Below are positions 7,512 through 10,000 of a DNA stretch of 10,000 bases, in pieces. The position numbers were made by a program, and so were the translations under genes. Location: positions 300,001-310,000 of the forward strand of contig MCFG01000022.1 of NCBI GenBank assembly GCA_002104895.1, read 5' to 3'. Below the pieces are notes generated by a model. It saw only the letters and a program-made list of their open reading frames with translations. It was not told the origin of the DNA and did no database searches. Source of the stretch: Anaeromyces robustus (taxonomy: Eukaryota > Neocallimastigomycota > Neocallimastigomycetes > Neocallimastigales > Neocallimastigaceae). Each line of letters begins with the position of its first letter. Position 1 is the stretch's first letter.

Positions 7512-7918
7512 TCATATCCTCTTTTATTATAAATGATTTTTTTTAATATTAAACTTTACTATTTCTATAATTATTCATATTATTTTGAAGATAACTAATA
7601 TATACGTACATATATAAAATTATTAAATAATATATATATATTATTTAATAATTTCAGAAATAATTAAAATGTTACATATTACATACACTTAATAAAAAAG
7701 TATACATATTTACTTCTTTAGTCGAAGTTATTTCATAAATATTTTTTTTTTGATAATTTCTTTTTGTCTTTTCTTTTTTTTTTCACTATATTAAATAGAT
7801 TATTATAGAAATAATATTAAAATATAAGTACTAATATTAATAAAATATAATTATTAATAAAATAACAATAATATTATATATATTTATTAATAAAATTTTA
7901 ATACTATTCTTTAAATGA
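7512..7918. other. AT-rich spacer containing a 38-bp palindrome
   Basis: No called gene. A minus-strand frame from 7782 to the TAA at 7674-7672 is open for 36 codons and contains KKNIYEITSTKEVNMYTF, but it begins in an A-run directly after two stops and has no early Met. It could be another fragment of decayed coding DNA in line with its minus-strand neighbours. Confidence 0.35.
7617..7654. repeat. Perfect 38-bp AT-only palindrome
   Basis: The 19 bases on each side of the centre are exact reverse complements with no spacer. The sequence contains no G or C: AAATTATTAAATAA on the left mirrors TTATTTAATAATTT on the right around a TA alternation. Such a site can extrude as a cruciform. Symmetry breaks immediately outside (A at 7616, C at 7655). 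Confidence 0.75.
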
Positions 7919-8098
7919 TTAAATATATTTATTATCATCTTTATTATTATGATTGATAAAGTTTAGGGATTTCTTTTTGCATTGGTAAATGAAAATACAT
8001 TATTATTAATGTTTTATTTTTCTTTTTGTATGTATGTTACATTCATGAATTACTTCTTTCATATTTTCTAAATTATAATTATTAAAATATGATTTTTT
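7919..8098 (-). pseudogene. Broken minus-strand frame interrupted by an in-frame (TAA)3
   Basis: Between the TAA at 8101-8099 and the one at 7921-7919, one frame is open except for three consecutive TAA codons at 8008-8000. The first part (30 codons) includes YFNNYNLENMKEVIHECN with an ATG at 8062-8060. The second (26 codons) reads CIFIYQCKKKSLNFINHN and then an Asp/Asn/Lys-rich end. Both halves have mixed, protein-like codons with Cys, His and Glu. The simplest reading is a former coding segment inactivated by a trinucleotide insertion or expansion, but I recognise no family and the segment is short. Confidence 0.28.
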
Positions 8099-8114
8099 TT
8101 AAATTTATTTTATA

Positions 8115-8116
<2 letters not shown>

Positions 8117-8158
<42 letters not shown>
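8117..8158. repeat. Uninterrupted T42 homopolymer
   Basis: A run of 42 T, the longest homopolymer in the window, bounded by C at 8116 and GG at 8159. Read on the minus strand it is an A42 tail preceded by ACAAATTCC, so it could be the 3' tail of an old retroposed sequence. I find no target-site duplication to support that. Its exact length is uncertain in any sequencing technology. Confidence 0.85.
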
Positions 8159-8159
<1 letters not shown>

Positions 8160-8384
8160 GAATTTGTAAAAATAATTTATAAGAAATAATAATTTTATTA
8201 TCTAGTCATGTATTAACTTAAAAAAAAAACATCATTAATCATAATCATAATGTATTTTACCTTCTGAAAAAAAAATGCAATAATATATTATAATACATTA
8301 TATATTAATAATCTTTATTAAAAAAAAAAAAATAAATAAAAAATAATAATGTCAATCATTTCTTCATTTATATTTTATTCCAGT
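8159..8384. other. AT-rich stretch between the T-run and the foldback
   Basis: No called gene. On the minus strand TTTTTTTTTCAG at about 8275-8264 resembles a splice acceptor and is followed by a short open segment (KVKYIMIMINDV). On the plus strand an ATG at 8349 opens 39 codons that run into the foldback's left arm and are largely T-run encoded. Confidence 0.4.
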
Positions 8385-8614
8385 AAATATTTAAATTTTA
8401 CTCTTTTTTTTCAATTACTATTTTTGTATTTCTTTATTTTTTCTACTTTAAAAATTATAAAAGTATAACATTAAATAAATTTTATCCTTTCTCATATAAT
8501 TTTTTTGTTATATATGTACCATATGTACCATGTTCTAATAAATATATTACAAAAACATATAATATAATGTTTTTTATTGCATACTTTTTCAAGAAAACTG
8601 AAAAAAATATAAAA

Positions 8615-8656
8615 CTAAACACATATTAAATTTTGAAAAAATGATACAATGAACAT
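8615..8656 (-). pseudogene. Mirrored micro-frame in the left arm (13 codons)
   Basis: An ATG at 8656-8654 opens MFIVSFFQNLICV and then TAG. The right arm has the same frame, MLIVSFFQYLICV and TAG, at 9320-9361 on the plus strand. Only two of 42 bases differ between the arms. After the TAG the left frame continues with FLEKVCNKKHYII, while the right arm has shifted frame there. It is too short to be called a gene; it is listed as evidence that the arms derive from formerly coding DNA. Confidence 0.25.
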
Positions 8657-8793
8657 TATTTTATATTTGTTATTTTTTTTTTTTAAAAAATAAAAATAGT
8701 AATTACACATATTTTTTTAATATTAAATAAATATAAATATAAATTTTTTAAAAAAAATAGTTTTTTATAGTTGATATTAATTTATTTACAAAT

Positions 8794-8880
8794 TCAACTT
8801 TTAGGATTAGAAAATAAAAATGAATACTTTATAATGTATTTCGTTAAACCTTTTCTACGATAAATTACTTCAAAAGTCAT
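8794..8880 (-). pseudogene. Short frame in the left arm, 28 codons
   Basis: The ATG at 8880-8878, in an A-rich context, opens MTFEVIYRRKGLTKYIIKYS plus eight more residues and a TGA at 8796-8794. Codon content is protein-like (Glu, Arg, Gly, Pro). The right arm holds a homologous frame at 9081-9183 with a 7-bp indel after codon 5. Of the substitutions between the two over this stretch, several are synonymous (AGA/AGG, ATT/ATC), others are not. It may be the 5' end of a decayed gene, or a small peptide; no family recognised. Confidence 0.25.
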
Positions 8881-8950
8881 TCCTTAATTTTTGTTTTCCT
8901 ACTATTATTTATTGATTATAAAAAAATTGATTAAAATTTAATATTTTTGA

Positions 8951-8999
8951 TTAATTAAAAAGCCATTAAAATTTACTAATTATATATATAATTATTATT
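8951..8999. other. Centre (loop) of the foldback
   Basis: About 50 bases between the arms, AT-rich, containing AATTATATATATAATT (about 8977-8992) and the only G/C patch AAAGCCATT (8960-8968). Boundaries are approximate because arm similarity fades gradually toward the centre. If the outward frames on the two arms were ever transcribed, this segment and its edges would be where divergent promoters lay. Confidence 0.5.
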
Positions 9000-9080
9000 G
9001 AACAAAATATAAATTTTATAATATAAAATAAAAGAAAATAAAATAATAAGTAGGTAAAGAAAAAAAAAAAAAAAAAAAGA

Positions 9081-9183
9081 ATGACGTTTGAAGTAGTTAA
9101 AAATTTATCGTAGGAAAGGTTTAATGAAATACATCATAGAGTATTTATTTTTATTTTCAAAACTTAAAAAGTTGAATTTGTAA
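9081..9183 (+). pseudogene. Mirror of the left-arm frame, frameshifted
   Basis: The ATG at 9081 opens MTFEVVKNLS and meets TAG at 9111-9113. One frame over, the homologous sequence resumes as YRRKGLMKYIIEYLFLFSKL and ends KKLNL with TAA at 9181-9183. Compared with the left-arm copy (8880-8794), a 7-bp length difference causes the shift. A similar protein sequence on both sides of the break supports common origin of the two arms from one coding-like segment. Confidence 0.3.
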
Positions 9184-9319
9184 ATTAATATCAAATATAA
9201 AAAGATAATTTTTTTTTGAAAATATATATTGATGTAAATTTATTTTTATTTGATATTAAAAATATATGTATAATTACTATTATTATTTTTTTTAAAAAAA
9301 AAAAAACAACTATAAAATA

Positions 9320-9361
9320 ATGCTCATTGTATCATTTTTTCAATATTTAATATGTGTTTAG
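9320..9361 (+). pseudogene. Mirrored micro-frame in the right arm (13 codons)
   Basis: Counterpart of the left-arm micro-frame at 8656-8615. It opens MLIVSFFQYLICV and ends with TAG; the two DNA copies differ at two of 42 positions, the best-conserved block between the arms. Confidence 0.25.
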
Positions 9362-9600
9362 TTTTTTTTCCAATTTTCTTGAAAAAGTATGCAATAAAAA
9401 ACATTATATTATAGGTTTTTTGTAATATATATAATAGAATATGAAATAAATGTAACAAAAAAAAAAAAAAAATTATAAAGAGAAAGGAGAAAATTTATTT
9501 AATGGTTATACTTTTATAATTTTTATAGTAGAAAAAATAAATAAAGAAATACAAAAATAGTAATTAAAAAGAAAAAAAGATTAAAATTTAAATATTAAAC

Positions 9601-9753
9601 CCAATATTATTTTTTTTATATTTATTAAAATATAAAGGTAAAAAAAAAAGATATTTAATAAATAGATTAGAGTAGACGTAAGGTAAGTAAAAAAGTCCAA
9701 TATAAATTGATTTTGCCACAATATTTAAAAAATTTTTTTTTATAATTTTAATG

Positions 9754-9787
<34 letters not shown>

Positions 9788-9931
9788 CATAATTTAGATT
9801 TTATTCAATTATATATCTAGTTTTAATCTCTCTCTCTTTCTTTTTTTTATAATATGAAATAAAATTATTTTTTATAATGAAAGATATGAATTTATGTTAT
9901 ATAAAGTATTATTACATTATATAACTAAAAG
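9601..9931. other. AT-rich stretch with A30 run and a start-less open frame
   Basis: A minus-strand frame is open from the A-run (9754-9783, seen as Phe codons) to a TAA at 9590-9588. Its inner part, LNIVAKSIYIGLFYLPYVYS onward, has natural-looking codons, but there is no ATG. On the plus strand a consensus splice donor AAG|GTAAGT lies at 9682/9683 with stop codons close upstream in every frame. The two readings conflict and neither is called. An ATG at 9878 opens 15 codons only (MKDMNLCYIKYYYII). Confidence 0.35.
9754..9783. repeat. A30 homopolymer
   Basis: Thirty uninterrupted A on the plus strand, preceded by AATG and followed by TACACAT. Origin by slippage is likely; no adjoining element is recognisable. 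Confidence 0.85.
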
Positions 9932-10000
9932 TTTCAAGAAGATCTTATTGAAAAAATTTTTCGAATGAATTCTGATATTAAAACCAACATAAATAAATAT
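9932..10000 (+). CDS. Possible start or internal exon of the next gene, cut by the window end
   Basis: From 9932 one plus-strand frame is open to the last base (23 codons) and reads FQEDLIEKIFR then, from the ATG at 9965-9967, MNSDIKTNINKY. The composition (Glu, Asp, Lys, Arg, Thr, few low-complexity codons) is the most protein-like outside the cysteine-rich gene. An in-frame TAA lies just upstream at 9926-9928 and the bases before 9932 are AAAAG, so this is either an exon entered by an AAG acceptor or a gene starting at 9965. The minus strand is also open here but reads less like protein. No family can be named from so little. Confidence 0.35.

Larger units (their letters stand above)
8385..8950 (+). 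repeat. Left arm of a ~1.2-kb foldback
   Basis: This arm is the reverse complement of about 9000-9600, in the same order throughout. Matching blocks from outside inward include AATATTTAAATTTTA, CAATTACTATTTTTGTATTT (one base differing in the right arm), AAAAATTATAAAAGTATAAC, TTTTTATTGCATACTTTTTC, AACTAAACACATATTAAAT, AAATTCAACTTTT and CTACGATAAAT. By eye identity is about 85-95% within blocks, with many small indels. The left arm alone carries a tandem ATATGTACC pair at about 8513-8530. Outer and inner limits are approximate because AT richness blurs them. Confidence 0.85.
9000..9600 (-). repeat. Right arm of the ~1.2-kb foldback
   Basis: Reverse-complement partner of about 8385-8950. It differs mainly by indels in A- and T-runs, for example an A18 run at about 9061-9078 where the left arm has a mixed AAACAAAAATTAAGG, a 7-bp insertion at about 9097, and an insertion of about 30 bp around 9205-9235 lacking a clear left counterpart. 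Outside 9600 the similarity to the left flank drops away. No direct repeat flanks the pair. Confidence 0.85.

Noticed and set aside
8349-8468. Plus-strand 39-codon frame beginning MSIISSFIFYSS
   Set aside because: It is T-run dominated and its foldback counterpart in the right arm does not preserve the frame.
9683-9688. Consensus splice donor AAG|GTAAGT on the plus strand
   Set aside because: All three frames directly upstream contain nearby stops and no exon is visible.
9588-9788. Minus-strand frame of about 66 codons starting with GTG and poly-Phe
   Set aside because: There is no ATG and the first part is the A30 run. The inner part looks protein-like but has no start, splice site or recognisable family, so it is described only within the spacer.
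9950-9965. Similarity of AAATTTTTCGAA to the core of the dispersed repeat
   Set aside because: Only a dozen bases match and neighbouring blocks are absent.
1-10000. CRISPR array, tRNA, rRNA or bacterial operon
   Set aside because: No regularly spaced repeats with unique spacers, no cloverleaf with conserved TTC-loop bases, and no ribosomal sequence. The spliced gene and base composition indicate eukaryotic nuclear DNA.

Overview
The window looks like eukaryotic nuclear DNA of extreme A+T content: G and C are rare everywhere, and homopolymer runs, TTA/TAA/TTTA microsatellites and AT palindromes are abundant. The only convincing complete gene has a GTAAGTA-type intron and encodes a cysteine-rich, single-pass membrane protein. 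Together with the base composition this points to an anaerobic gut fungus (Neocallimastigomycota), where very AT-rich intergenic DNA and proteins with Dickkopf-like cysteine spacing are, as I recall, common. Dictyostelids and Plasmodium share the base composition but fit the protein less well. The assignment is an inference, not proven from the sequence.

Layout. Positions 1-1940 are repeat-rich intergenic DNA: one copy of a dispersed ~110-bp repeat, a perfect 2 x 53 bp tandem duplication, several microsatellites, and an open frame ending at 1192 that may be a coding remnant. The gene occupies 2732-1941 on the minus strand: exon 1 at 2732-2668, intron 2667-2398, exon 2 at 2397-1941. Its 5' flank (2733-3010) holds a small internal duplication and a TATA-like element. 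Positions 3011-6590 have no credible gene; they hold microsatellites, two notable inverted repeats, the second copy of the dispersed repeat and a 2 x 21 bp tandem repeat.

From about 6590 to 8100 there are short stretches that read like protein but are broken by stop codons, one on the plus strand and two larger ones on the minus strand. They are best read as decayed genes. From about 8385 to 9600 lies the most striking structure: an old, imperfect foldback of about 1.2 kb with arms of ~550-600 bp around a short AT-rich centre. Matching short reading frames run outward from the centre on both arms. The last 69 bases (9932-10000, plus strand) read as protein-like sequence that runs off the window and may begin the next gene.

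No tRNA, rRNA, CRISPR array, complete transposon or metabolic operon is visible. The window is mostly gene-poor intergenic DNA and holds one well-supported gene.
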